Source of the DNA: Winogradskyella thalassocola
Lineage (GTDB): Bacteria; Bacteroidota; Bacteroidia; Flavobacteriales; Flavobacteriaceae
Reading direction: 5' to 3'
Length of the DNA: 64,000 bases
Assembly: GCF_900099995.1 (NCBI RefSeq)
Contig: NZ_FNCZ01000008.1
Coordinates: 1 to 64,000 of the forward strand
The position numbers and the translations under genes were made by a program. The notes beneath the pieces are model-generated. The model did no database searches and had not been told where the DNA came from. It saw only the letters and a list, made by a program, of their open reading frames with translations. Below are positions 27,839-38,751 of this stretch, piece by piece. Every line of letters starts with the position of its first letter. Positions within the stretch are counted from its first letter, which is position 1.

Positions 27839-28849
27839 TTATGACCTGTGAGGTCTTAATATCTTAAGCGTATCGTTTAAAATTTTGTCTTCTGAAATTA
27901 ATAGTCCGTTAAGTTCTGGTGCTGTTATGCCTTCTTTAAATTCTGTATTGCCGATAAAAACTCTCGCTTCATCCCAAAGGTTTTCATCAATAAAAGTTTG
28001 GAGTGTTTTTGCTCCTCCTTCAATAATAATGGAGTTGATGTTTTGTTTGAATAATAAATCTGCAATTTGAATGGCTATCGGTTTATCGAAATCAATATCT
28101 TTATTTGTAAGTCGTATTGTTTTTGCGTCATCATTAAAAATAGTATAATCAGAATGCAACTTCGAATTCTTATCTATAACCACTCTAATTGGGTTTTCTC
28201 CTGTCCAATCTCTAACTGTTAAACTCGGGTTGTCCTCAATAACGGTATTAGTCCCTACTAAAAAGGCTTGTTCTTCTGCTCTCCATTTATGTACTAGTTG
28301 TCGCGAATATGTATTTGTGATCCAAACCGGCTTTTTCTCGTCCTTCTTCATCGGAGCAATAAAACCATCATAAGTTTCAGCCCATTTCAATATGATATAA
28401 GGACGCTTTTTATTGTGAAATGTAAAAAAACGTTTGTGATGTGCTTTGCATTCCGCTTCCAATATACCAACGGTAACATTACATCCCGAAGCTTTAAGTT
28501 TAGCGATGCCTTTTCCTGCGACTTCCGGATTATCATCAACACATCCAATAACCACATTCTGAATTTTATATGAAATAATTAAATCGCTACAAGGAGGTGT
28601 TTTTCCATAATGACTGCAAGGTTCTAACGTAACGTAGATAGTGCTTTTTGATAAAAGCGCTTTGTCTTTCACAGAATGTATTGCATTAACTTCGGCATGG
28701 TTGCCTCCATACGCGCTTGTAAAACCTTCTCCAATAATAGTGTCGTTATAAACAATAACAGCACCAACCATAGGATTTGGTCTTGTGGTTCCCAATCCGT
28801 TTTTGGCAATTTGCAAACAGCGTGTTATATAAATATCGTGGTTAGTCAA
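27839..28849 (-). CDS. ribD: Bifunctional riboflavin biosynthesis deaminase/reductase RibD
   Basis: RibD (336 aa) deaminates the pyrimidine intermediate from GTP cyclohydrolase II and then reduces its ribosyl group. The N-terminal cytidine-deaminase-like zinc site is HAEVNA (His51, Glu53) and LEPCSHYGKTPPCSDL (Cys78, Cys87). The C-terminal reductase domain (about 146-336) shows RPYIILKWAETYDGFIA, WRAEEQAFLVGTNTV and SIIIEGGAKTLQTFID. The LEA-like lipoprotein gene ends on the base before its start codon, so the two are probably co-transcribed. Confidence 0.96.
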   Translation of the reverse strand: MTNHDIYITRCLQIAKNGLGTTRPNPMVGAVIVYNDTIIGEGFTSAYGGNHAEVNAIHSVKDKALLSKSTIYVTLEPCSHYGKTPPCSDLIISYKIQNVVIGCVDDNPEVAGKGIAKLKASGCNVTVGILEAECKAHHKRFFTFHNKKRPYIILKWAETYDGFIAPMKKDEKKPVWITNTYSRQLVHKWRAEEQAFLVGTNTVIEDNPSLTVRDWTGENPIRVVIDKNSKLHSDYTIFNDDAKTIRLTNKDIDFDKPIAIQIADLLFKQNINSIIIEGGAKTLQTFIDENLWDEARVFIGNTEFKEGITAPELNGLLISEDKILNDTLKILRPHRS

Positions 28850-29308
28850 TTAGAACTTTATTTTTACATCTTGAATTTCATCTACCGAATATGTTGACGA
28901 ATATCCCATAATCTTATACTTTATATTCCCTTTAATATGCACCTTTAGGCTTTGCGAAATTAAACTTCCTAATAGGCTTCCGAGATTTTTATTATTTGTA
29001 AAACTATCGGTTTCAACCTTAATAGTCAACGGAATAGTAAACTTCTCACGTTTAGGGACATCAAATTCTTCTGAAACTACAGATGCGAGCTCTAATTCAT
29101 TAATATAAACTTTAAGGTCATCTGTTTTTAAAGTACCTCCTACATCATTTTTGTTTAGAAATAAAGCTTCCGCTCTAATCGTTATGTTTTTAGAATTAGA
29201 GTCAATAACCTCAAAATCCTCTAACCTAACAAACTCTGGTTTTTTTGTGAAAGAACAGTTGAAAAGTAATGTAAAAGTTAGGGAAAACATTAAGAGTCTT
29301 TTAAACAT
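28850..29308 (-). CDS. LEA type 2-like lipoprotein
   Basis: A 152-residue exported lipoprotein. The signal ends FTLLFNCSF, giving a lipobox Cys at about residue 18. The body resembles the LEA-2/WHy (water stress and hypersensitive response) beta-sandwich: RLEDFEVIDSNSKNITIRAEALFLNKNDVGGTLK (range about 28-62) and KFTIPLTIKVETDSF. It is likely a periplasmic or outer-membrane-attached protein of unknown role. It is the first gene of the LEA-ribD-HAD-EamA cluster and is divergent from a GNAT gene, leaving about 50 bases for promoters in both directions. Confidence 0.8.
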   Translation of the reverse strand: MFKRLLMFSLTFTLLFNCSFTKKPEFVRLEDFEVIDSNSKNITIRAEALFLNKNDVGGTLKTDDLKVYINELELASVVSEEFDVPKREKFTIPLTIKVETDSFTNNKNLGSLLGSLISQSLKVHIKGNIKYKIMGYSSTYSVDEIQDVKIKF

Positions 29309-29325
29309 AAAATTGTTTTTATATG

Positions 29326-29333
29326 TATTTTTG
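29326..29333 (+). promoter_or_regulatory. Predicted promoter -7 element for the GNAT-prmC operon
   Basis: TATTTTTG matches TAnnTTTG and lies in the short divergent spacer, 26 bases before the GTG start at 29360. Confidence 0.4.
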
Positions 29334-29359
29334 GTTTTGACTAAAAAAAAGAGAATTTA

Positions 29360-29851
29360 GTGCGTAAAGATACTATTGTTATTCGAGAAATTGAAGCCAA
29401 GGATAATCCTAAAATTGCAAAGGCAATTCGTTCAGTTTTAATAGAAATGGGAGTACCAAAAGTTGGTACGGCATATGAAGATGTTGCTTTAGATTGTATG
29501 ACAGAAACGTATAGTCCATCTCAGAAAGCCTATTTCGTGGTCGAAAATGGTAATGACATCATTGGTGGAGCAGGAATTTCTCCATTAGATAATTACGAAG
29601 GCAGTGTGTGCGAATTACAGAAAATGTATTTTATGCCAGAAGCTAGAGGTAAAGGCTTAGGATCTGAAATGATGAAAAAATGCCTAGACTTTGCTAAACA
29701 AGCTGGTTTTACGCAATGCTATTTAGAAACCTTGCCATATATGGAAGATGCGCGTAAACTTTACCGAAAAGTAGGTTTTAAAAGTTTAGAGAAGCCAATG
29801 GGAAATACGGGGCATTATTCATGCACAGTCTGGATGCTTAAAGATTTGTAA
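29360..29851 (+). CDS. GNAT family N-acetyltransferase
   Basis: A 163-residue GNAT protein, GTG start (MRKDTIVIREIEAKDNPKIA). The acetyl-CoA binding segment ELQKMYFMPEARGKGLGSEMM is at about 84-104 and the C-terminal EDARKLYRKVGFKSLEKPMG completes the fold. The fold and short form match a Bacteroidetes group with unknown small-molecule or protein targets. It is directly followed by prmC (2-base gap), forming an operon with prmC, a lipoprotein gene and ligA. Confidence 0.9.
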   Translation: MRKDTIVIREIEAKDNPKIAKAIRSVLIEMGVPKVGTAYEDVALDCMTETYSPSQKAYFVVENGNDIIGGAGISPLDNYEGSVCELQKMYFMPEARGKGLGSEMMKKCLDFAKQAGFTQCYLETLPYMEDARKLYRKVGFKSLEKPMGNTGHYSCTVWMLKDL

Positions 29852-29853
29852 TT

Positions 29854-30750
29854 ATGTTATTAAAAGACCTTCAAATTATATTTCATAAAGAATTAGATGT
29901 TATTTACGGTGAAGACGAGGTAAATAGTTTTTTCTACTTGTGCACGGAACATTATTTAAACGTTCCGAGAATACAGTTGACATTAGAGCCCGAATTTACA
30001 ATTACAACATCTGAAACAGATACGTTTTTTAAAACCTTAGAAGATTTAAAACAACAAAAACCCATACAATATATACTGGGAGACACAGAGTTCTACGGAT
30101 TACCATTTAAAGTGAATGCGAATGTTTTGATTCCAAGACAAGAAACAGAAGAACTAGTGGATATGATAATTCGATGTCAATCTGAGCCTTTCGACTGCGC
30201 TCAAGACAGGCTGCGCGAAGAATCTCAAATTAAAATCCTAGATATAGGAACAGGTTCTGGTTGTATCGCAATTTCGCTGGCTAAAAATTTACCAAATGCA
30301 AAAGTGTATGCTTTAGACGTAAGTAAGGAAGCTTTAAAAGTAGCAACCCAAAACGCAAAATCAAATAACGTAGAAATAACCTTTATTGAAGCAAATATTT
30401 TAATCGCGTCCACTTGGAATTTATATTTTGAAAATTTAGAATTTGATATTGTGGTGTCTAATCCGCCATATGTAAGAGAATTAGAAAAACAAGAAATACA
30501 ATCCAACGTTCTAGATAATGAACCACACTTAGCATTATTTGTAGAGGATGACAATCCATTATTGTTTTATAAAGCTATTACCAACTTCGCTATTAAAAAG
30601 CTAAAATCAAAAGGGAGTTTATACTTTGAAATTAATCAATATCTTGGTGAGGAAACTAAACAATTATTAGTGGATGCTAATTTTGAACATATTGAGTTGC
30701 TAAAAGATTTAAATGGGAATTATAGGATGTTGAAAGGTGAAAAGATATAG
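29854..30750 (+). CDS. prmC: Release factor glutamine N5-methyltransferase (with in-frame repeat insertion)
   Basis: PrmC (298 aa) methylates the GGQ glutamine of RF1/RF2. The N-terminal five-helix domain (1-85) ends with QYILGDTEFYGLPF; the Rossmann domain has DIGTGSG (130-136) and the catalytic NPPY (203-206). Between the conserved RQETEELVDMII and the SAM motif there is an unusual stretch, residues 108-125 (CQSEPFDCAQDRLREESQ), encoded by a palindromic interspersed repeat. In relatives this loop is short and variable, so the insertion probably leaves activity intact. The next gene's ATG follows one base after the stop. Confidence 0.95.
   Translation: MLLKDLQIIFHKELDVIYGEDEVNSFFYLCTEHYLNVPRIQLTLEPEFTITTSETDTFFKTLEDLKQQKPIQYILGDTEFYGLPFKVNANVLIPRQETEELVDMIIRCQSEPFDCAQDRLREESQIKILDIGTGSGCIAISLAKNLPNAKVYALDVSKEALKVATQNAKSNNVEITFIEANILIASTWNLYFENLEFDIVVSNPPYVRELEKQEIQSNVLDNEPHLALFVEDDNPLLFYKAITNFAIKKLKSKGSLYFEINQYLGEETKQLLVDANFEHIELLKDLNGNYRMLKGEKI
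30184..30222 (+). repeat. Interspersed palindromic repeat inside prmC
   Basis: An imperfect palindrome AGCCT (30185-30189) ... AGGCT (30207-30211) surrounds TTTCGACTGCGCTCAAGAC, continuing into GCGCGAAG. It is locally G/C-rich in an AT-rich gene. It resembles TTCGACTTCGCTCGA in the 23S-5S spacer (183-197). From memory, in-frame peptides such as FDCAQDRLR or FDYAQDR recur in Bacteroidetes proteins because of this short repeat. The reading frame is kept open through it. Confidence 0.7.
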
Positions 30751-30751
30751 T

Positions 30752-33420
<2,669 letters not shown>

Positions 33421-33491
33421 TTTCCTACGCAAAAACAGCTATTTATTCGACGAAATGCTTGATTTATACGATTATATGTAAAAAAAATGTT

Positions 33492-33499
33492 TATATTTG
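33492..33499 (+). promoter_or_regulatory. Predicted promoter -7 element
   Basis: TATATTTG, perfect TAnnTTTG, ends 23 bases before ATG 33523. It lies inside the longer open frame that begins at 33487, supporting the downstream start. Confidence 0.55.
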
Positions 33500-33522
33500 C
33501 TTCAGTTAATAAGGGAAGATTA

Positions 33523-34275
33523 ATGTTGGTAAATAAATTTTTAAAGATCGTATTGTTGCTTTTAGGCGTCAGTTACATTATACTCCAAGGTTTTGTTTTG
33601 GAAATAGAAGGTGATGCTGTAAGTGCTGTAGCTTTTATTTTGCTTACATGGCTTTATATGGGTTGGACAAAGCATAAATCAAAATTATTCATATTATTTT
33701 TAGTAAGTTTTACTGCGGCACAAGTGCTAGGTTTTTTGGCTTGGTTTCGTTCAATACCAGTAGAAGGACAAACTGATTATTTGTACTACATAGTGAACAT
33801 TCTTAGTATTATTTCTTATGTTTTACTAATTACTAAAATGTTCATCCATTTAGATTTTAAAACAGTCTTCTCGGAATTAACAGTACCTATAATAATACTA
33901 GTGATTTTAGATGTTTTTTGTGTGACGTTAATATCTGGTACTACAGAAAATGCGTTTAACTATTCGGAGTATGCTTTAGAATTTACTTATAACGCTGTTG
34001 TAATGATATTACTGTCATTTGCGCTCATTAATTATATGTACCGAAATAATTATAAATCAATGCTGTTTTTATTAGGTTCTATCTTTATTGTGTTTTCGGA
34101 GATTATTCAGTTAGCATATTACTATATTCTGAGCGATGATGCCAATTTAGGATATATTTACTCTTTCTTTTTAGTAGTGGCATTTATCTTTTACTACTTA
34201 CAATCACAGCACATAGTAAGTGAGCCAACTCCAGCTTATACAGACGATCCAATAGAGGGTCAAGCCTTAAATTAG
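33523..34275 (+). CDS. Hypothetical integral membrane protein (about eight TM helices)
   Basis: A 250-residue membrane protein starting MLVNKFLKIVLLLLG. An in-frame ATG at 33487 is rejected because a -7 promoter element overlaps it. About eight hydrophobic helices alternate with short loops (for example FLKIVLLLLGVSYIILQGF, AVAFILLTWLYMGW, VPIIILVILDVFCVTLI, SMLFLLGSIFIVFSEII) and the tail is polar and proline-containing. The topology is reminiscent of YhhN-type membrane proteins, but no conserved motif lets me name it. It is transcribed separately from ligA. Confidence 0.7.
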   Translation: MLVNKFLKIVLLLLGVSYIILQGFVLEIEGDAVSAVAFILLTWLYMGWTKHKSKLFILFLVSFTAAQVLGFLAWFRSIPVEGQTDYLYYIVNILSIISYVLLITKMFIHLDFKTVFSELTVPIIILVILDVFCVTLISGTTENAFNYSEYALEFTYNAVVMILLSFALINYMYRNNYKSMLFLLGSIFIVFSEIIQLAYYYILSDDANLGYIYSFFLVVAFIFYYLQSQHIVSEPTPAYTDDPIEGQALN

Positions 34276-34339
34276 AAAAGAATTTAATCACTAAATGTGT
34301 TGTTTTGATTTGTGCTTCTAAGTGAAACTTAAGCGCTAA

Positions 34340-35254
34340 TTACACTATAATTGAAGCGCCTTCTGCAGTTACCTTTTTCCCTGGTTCGAAATAAAAATCA
34401 ATTCTACCAAGATATAAACCAAAACAACCAACTTGATTAACTAGTACATTTTTACCAACACTATTTTTTTCGATAGTTGGTTTCGGTAAGAATGTATGTG
34501 TGTGTCCACCTATAATTAAGTCAATATCTTTTGTTGCTCTTGCTAATGTTATGTCACTCACTTTATCTGGACTATTTTTGTAATAATACCCAATATGAGA
34601 CAAGCAAATCACCAAATCACACGATTGTTCTTCTTTTAAAATACGCGACATGTCTTGTGCAATTTCAATCGGATTATGATAAACGGTTTCCTTATACATA
34701 TCCTTATTTACTAGACCATCAAGTTCAATCCCTAATCCAAATATGCCAATTTTAATACCATCCTTAATAATAATTTTATAAGGCTTTACATGCGTATCCA
34801 TTACAGTATTGGTAAAATCGTAGTTGGCAGAAACAAACTCGAACTTCGCATGTGGCACCTGTGCATATAATCCATCAATACCATTATCAAAATCGTGATT
34901 ACCAATAGTGGCAACATCATACTTTAGCATACTCATTAGCTTAAATTCTAATTCGCCTCCATAGTAATTAAAGTAAGGTGTTCCCTGAAAGATATCACCA
35001 GCATCTAATAATAAGGTGTTAGGATTTTCCATTCTAATAGATTCAACTAAAGTTGCACGCCTTGCAACACCACCTTTATTGGCATTTCTTCCGTCATCAG
35101 GCCCAAAAGGATCAATGTGGCTATGCACATCGTTAGTGTGTAGAATCGTGATTTTTTTCGTTTTAGAGGGACTAAAAGATTGTAAGCTTAGACCTCCAAC
35201 ACCAGCTAAAACTGTTGCGGCTGTAGATTTTTGAATAAAGTGTCTTCTCTTCAT
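34340..35254 (-). CDS. Metallophosphatase, 5'-nucleotidase catalytic domain (split UshA-like)
   Basis: A 304-residue exported calcineurin-like phosphatase. The N-terminus MKRRHFIQKSTAATVLAG has a twin-arginine-like signal. Metal-ligand motifs are HTNDVHSHIDPFG (about 39-51), LLDAGDIFQGTPYF, IGNHDFDNGIDG near 117-128 and LIIGGHTHTFLP near 247-258. This is the catalytic half of UshA-type 5'-nucleotidases (AMP/UDP-sugar to nucleoside plus phosphate) without the substrate-binding C-terminal domain. That domain is encoded by the gene 3 bases upstream on the same strand, so the pair looks like a split two-subunit enzyme in the periplasm. Confidence 0.92.
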   Translation of the reverse strand: MKRRHFIQKSTAATVLAGVGGLSLQSFSPSKTKKITILHTNDVHSHIDPFGPDDGRNANKGGVARRATLVESIRMENPNTLLLDAGDIFQGTPYFNYYGGELEFKLMSMLKYDVATIGNHDFDNGIDGLYAQVPHAKFEFVSANYDFTNTVMDTHVKPYKIIIKDGIKIGIFGLGIELDGLVNKDMYKETVYHNPIEIAQDMSRILKEEQSCDLVICLSHIGYYYKNSPDKVSDITLARATKDIDLIIGGHTHTFLPKPTIEKNSVGKNVLVNQVGCFGLYLGRIDFYFEPGKKVTAEGASIIV

Positions 35255-35257
35255 AAT

Positions 35258-36016
35258 TTAATCTTCTAATTTTATAAAACGTTGATCTTGTTTAGGGTTT
35301 AAAGTATCTTTCTTTTTAAAGCTATCGATTAATACATCTCTAATTTTATAATTTAACACATATAATCCTTCATTAGGATGAAAAAACGTCATTCCATCAC
35401 CGCCATTGTAGAGGTAATCATTAGTCGCTACATAGTAGGTTTTATTGATGTCTATAGGTTTGCCGTGAACCGTAGCAGATTTGACTGCTGCATTCTGATC
35501 TAACGTTAATTGTAATTGATATGAAACAGGATGTGCACGTTTAGCCTTAGAAAGGTATTCCATCATGTCATTCATTTGTGTTCCTTTTATAGCAACGACA
35601 ACAACAGAATTTTCAAAAGGCATAATCTCATAGGCTGTTCTAATGCTAATATTTCCTTTAGAAATAATAGAACGAATACCTCCATGATTAAGTAATACTA
35701 AATCAATATTTTTTTGAGTTCGTTGATTAAATACAGGATTAGTTTCACTGTAAACAGCATCAGCCATTAAATTTCCAATAGCAGTGTTTAATTCCCCATC
35801 TGATTTAGAATAGGTTTCTGGAGCATAAGAAATTATACTATCCATGTTTTTATTAACATGTAACCTATAAGGTAATATAAAATCTTCTATTGCTTGGTTG
35901 GCTTTTAGGCTATCATCTATAGCGATTCGTTTACCTTCAATTTTAGAAACATTTGATGATGCACAAGAAAAAATGAGCAACAATAAACAGAGTTTTAGAA
36001 TATGTTTAATAGTCAT
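35258..36016 (-). CDS. 5'-nucleotidase C-terminal domain lipoprotein (split UshA-like)
   Basis: A 252-residue lipoprotein starting at ATG 36016 (MTIKHILKLCLLLLIFSCASS); an in-frame ATG at 36103 would put the lipobox far from the N-terminus and overlap the divergent gene. The domain is 5_nucleotid_C: LNTAIGNLMADAV near 70-82, LLNHGGIRSIISKGNISI near 104-121, PFENSVVVV and the C-terminal YNGGDGMTFF substrate-binding loop. It is the nucleotide-binding half of UshA. The metallophosphatase half follows 3 bases downstream. The lipid anchor would hold the pair at the membrane. Confidence 0.88.
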   Translation of the reverse strand: MTIKHILKLCLLLLIFSCASSNVSKIEGKRIAIDDSLKANQAIEDFILPYRLHVNKNMDSIISYAPETYSKSDGELNTAIGNLMADAVYSETNPVFNQRTQKNIDLVLLNHGGIRSIISKGNISIRTAYEIMPFENSVVVVAIKGTQMNDMMEYLSKAKRAHPVSYQLQLTLDQNAAVKSATVHGKPIDINKTYYVATNDYLYNGGDGMTFFHPNEGLYVLNYKIRDVLIDSFKKKDTLNPKQDQRFIKLED

Positions 36017-36087
36017 TGAATAACTTATAAGAAGTTTATAATAAAATGTTAGTGCTTTTGTTAAATTTGCACAAAGGCTAAAGGTAA

Positions 36088-36606
36088 ATGATTTTAAAAG
36101 CATTTAAAGAAAAATCTAATCGAAAATATGTCAATAATTTATTGGCTACACGTCAACCTGCAGTTAATAATAATAAAATAAAGACGATTGCGGTATTGCT
36201 TAATACGAGCGAATTTCATGAATTTGAGGTGTTTAGGGTCTATTTTAAAGAGTTGAATTTATCATCTCCAAAACATAAAATTGTAGCATTTACGTTAGAC
36301 GATAAATTAGAGCATAATAAGTGGAACACTCATTTTAGTCCAAAGGATTTTGGATGGAAGGGCAAAATTAAAAATCTTGATTTACAGTCTTTTATAGACG
36401 AGCCTTATGACATGTTGATTTGCTTTTTTAAAAATGAAGTGTTGCAATTAAATATGATTACTGCGGCATCTAAAGCTAATTTTAAAGTCGGAATATCGAG
36501 AAATGACGAACGTTTATATGATTTAATAATAGACGTAAACCTGAAGGATATCAATGTTTTTAAACAAGAATTAAAAAAATACTTAAATATTTTAAATAAA
36601 TTATAA
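36088..36606 (+). CDS. DUF6913 family protein
   Basis: A 172-residue cytoplasmic protein that I recognise as DUF6913, a Flavobacteriaceae family next to dapA. It has a basic helical N-terminus (KAFKEKSNRKYVNNLLATRQ) and an alpha/beta body with IKTIAVLLNTSEFHEFEVFRVYFKEL (range about 31-56), FSPKDFGWKGKIKNLDLQSF and MLICFFKNEVLQLNMITAASKA. Function is unknown. Its stop overlaps the dapA start codon region (one base), so translation is coupled. The gene start is divergent from the 5'-nucleotidase lipoprotein gene, about 70 bases away. Confidence 0.8.
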   Translation: MILKAFKEKSNRKYVNNLLATRQPAVNNNKIKTIAVLLNTSEFHEFEVFRVYFKELNLSSPKHKIVAFTLDDKLEHNKWNTHFSPKDFGWKGKIKNLDLQSFIDEPYDMLICFFKNEVLQLNMITAASKANFKVGISRNDERLYDLIIDVNLKDINVFKQELKKYLNILNKL

Positions 36607-37490
36607 TGACCAAATTTATAGGAACTGGTGTTGCATTAATCACACCTTTTAACGCAGATTTAACCATCGATTTTGATGCGTTAGAGCGTTTGGTAGAATA
36701 CAACATTGCTAATGGTACAGACTATTTAGTTATAAGTGGTACCACTGGGGAAAGTGTAACGGTTACACCAGAGGAGAAAAAACAATTAATAGCGTTTATT
36801 AGTAAAATTAATAATGGGAGAGTACCATTAGTTTTAGGTATTGGGGGGAATAACACAGCCAATGTTATTAGTGAAATAAAAGCCACAGATTTTTCTGCAA
36901 TAGATGGTGTTTTGTCGGTATCGCCTTATTATAGTAAACCAACTCAAGAAGGTATTTACCAACATTTTAAAGCGATTGCTGCGGTAACACCAAAACCAAT
37001 TATTTTATATAATGTTCCAGGTAGAACGTCATCTAACATGTCACCTGAAACAACGTTGCGATTAGCAAAAGATTGTGATAATATCGTTGCTGTTAAAGAA
37101 GCTGGGAATAATGTACATCAGTATTTAGAATTATTAAGAACTAAACCAGATGACTTTCTAGTATTGTCTGGTGACGATGATCTAGCTTTAGGTGTTGCTT
37201 TAGCTGGTGGGTCTGGTGTTATTTCGGTAATTGGGCAAGCCTTGCCGAAGGAATTCTCTGAAATGATTCGTTTGGGAATAGCGGGTAAAGCCAAAGAAGC
37301 TTATGATATTCATTTTAAGTTAATGCCAATTACAGGTCTCATTTTTTCTGAAAACAATCCTTCTGGAATTAAAGCCGTATTAAGTGCTTTAAATATTTCA
37401 AAACCACATGTGCGTTTACCGCTTGTTGAAGCTACAGATGGATTAAAAGAAACTATTAAATCTGAACTAAAATTTCTAGGGAAAAGTTAA
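36606..37490 (+). CDS. dapA: 4-hydroxy-tetrahydrodipicolinate synthase
   Basis: DapA (294 aa), the first committed step of lysine/DAP synthesis: pyruvate plus aspartate semialdehyde. The TIM-barrel landmarks are GTGVALITPF at 6-15, GTTGES (45-50), Tyr135 in LYNVPGRT and the Schiff-base lysine Lys164 in VAVKEAGNN. The C-terminal LRLPLVEATDGLKETI (as HVRLPLVEATDGL) is intact. It is coupled to the DUF6913 gene and 108 bases before bamD, which has its own promoter. Together with dapF in this window it covers two steps of the same pathway. Confidence 0.97.
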   Translation: MTKFIGTGVALITPFNADLTIDFDALERLVEYNIANGTDYLVISGTTGESVTVTPEEKKQLIAFISKINNGRVPLVLGIGGNNTANVISEIKATDFSAIDGVLSVSPYYSKPTQEGIYQHFKAIAAVTPKPIILYNVPGRTSSNMSPETTLRLAKDCDNIVAVKEAGNNVHQYLELLRTKPDDFLVLSGDDDLALGVALAGGSGVISVIGQALPKEFSEMIRLGIAGKAKEAYDIHFKLMPITGLIFSENNPSGIKAVLSALNISKPHVRLPLVEATDGLKETIKSELKFLGKS

Positions 37491-37573
37491 ACTTAATATA
37501 AATACGTATTCTACCTAGATACAACGCTTAATTTAGCAGATAATAATTGTTTTTTAAATCCGTTAATAATGCT

Positions 37574-37581
37574 TACTTTTG
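37574..37581 (+). promoter_or_regulatory. Predicted promoter -7 element for bamD
   Basis: TACTTTTG matches TAnnTTTG. A TTG is present at 37547-37549, slightly farther upstream than typical. The box ends 17 bases before ATG 37599 and overlaps an upstream in-frame ATG at 37569, which argues against that start. Confidence 0.55.
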
Positions 37582-37598
37582 CATTCTGTTTAAAATTT

Positions 37599-38399
37599 AT
37601 GAAGAGAGGACTTTACATACTACTAATTAGTATTCTATTTATTTCTTGTAGTGACTTTCAGAAAACATTAAAATCTGAAGATACTGCTAAGAAATTTGAA
37701 ATGGCAACTGAATTATACGACGCTGAAAAGTGGAATAAATCTTATCGATTGTTGGATCAAATCCTTCAACAGTATAGAGGAAAACCGCAAGCTGAAAAAA
37801 TTACGTTTATGCATGCAATGTGTTCTTACCAGTTAAAGGACTACTACATCGCAAGTTTTCACTTTGATAAATTTACAGATATTTATCCTCAAAGTGAAAA
37901 AGCAGAAGAGGCTTCGTTTTTAGCAGCTAAAGGGTATTATTATAATTCTCCCGTGTATTCTAAAGAGCAGAAAGAAACTGTTGAAGCCATTGAGAAATTA
38001 CAAATTTTTGTAAACGAATATCCTGAGTCGCAGTACTTAGGTGACGCTAACGAATTGGTTAAAGAACTAGATTTTAAATTACAGAAAAAAGCATTCGAAA
38101 TAGCAAAGCAGTACAATACAATTCGTGAATATAAAGCGTCAGTTAAGGCGTTTAATAATTTTATGCTCGAGTTTCCTGGTGCGACTTTAAAAGGAGAAGC
38201 TTTTTATTACAGATTTGATTCAGCTTATAATTTAGCTGTTTTAAGTATTGAATATTTAAAAGAAGAACGTTTAAAGGATGCTTTGGCTTATTTTAAAGCC
38301 TTGCAAAAAGCGTTTCCAGATTCAGAACATATGGAAGCGGCAACGTTAATGAATGAAGAATTACAACAACAATTAAATACGTTTACGACTAAAAGTTAA
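37599..38399 (+). CDS. bamD: Outer membrane protein assembly factor BamD
   Basis: BamD (266 aa from ATG 37599) is the TPR lipoprotein of the BAM complex that folds outer-membrane barrels. The signal MKRGLYILLISILFISCSDF has its lipobox cysteine at residue 17. TPR-like repeats follow, for example AEKWNKSYRLLDQILQQYRGKPQAEK (range about 42-67), CSYQLKDYYIASFHFDKFTDIYPQS and FNNFMLEFPGATLKGEA. The length and YaiO/BamD-type repeats fit. It is followed by rpoZ (11-base gap) and coaBC, a common flavobacterial operon. Confidence 0.93.
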   Translation: MKRGLYILLISILFISCSDFQKTLKSEDTAKKFEMATELYDAEKWNKSYRLLDQILQQYRGKPQAEKITFMHAMCSYQLKDYYIASFHFDKFTDIYPQSEKAEEASFLAAKGYYYNSPVYSKEQKETVEAIEKLQIFVNEYPESQYLGDANELVKELDFKLQKKAFEIAKQYNTIREYKASVKAFNNFMLEFPGATLKGEAFYYRFDSAYNLAVLSIEYLKEERLKDALAYFKALQKAFPDSEHMEAATLMNEELQQQLNTFTTKS

Positions 38400-38410
38400 A
38401 CATTATAACG

Positions 38411-38737
38411 ATGGATTTAAAAAAGACAGATGCGCCGGTAAGTACAATTACTTACAACAGAAATGAAATTGATGCTGCTACAGATAATATCTATGAGGCT
38501 ATTTCAGTTATTTCAAGACGTGCAGAACAAATTAATACAGACATCAGACGTGAGTTGATAGACAAATTAGAAGAATTTGCTACTTATAATGATAGTCTTG
38601 AAGAAATTTTTGAAAACAAAGAACAAATTGAAGTTTCAAAATTTTACGAAAAATTACCAAAACCACACGCTTTAGCAGTTAAAGAATGGTTAGATAATAA
38701 GATTTATCACAGAAATACTGAGGATCCTCAGCCATAA
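38411..38737 (+). CDS. rpoZ: RNA polymerase omega subunit, Bacteroidetes type
   Basis: A 108-residue RpoZ/RPB6-like protein. Landmarks are NIYEAISVISRRAEQIN near 26-42 and the helical IRRELIDKLEEFATYNDSLEE, with the C-terminal HALAVKEWLDNKIYHR typical of Bacteroidetes omega. It assists assembly of RNA polymerase around the beta' subunit. The ATG at 38411 is the natural start. It lies between bamD and coaBC with small gaps, so it is translated from the same message. Confidence 0.9.
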   Translation: MDLKKTDAPVSTITYNRNEIDAATDNIYEAISVISRRAEQINTDIRRELIDKLEEFATYNDSLEEIFENKEQIEVSKFYEKLPKPHALAVKEWLDNKIYHRNTEDPQP

Positions 38738-38751
38738 ACAAAAAGCCTTAG

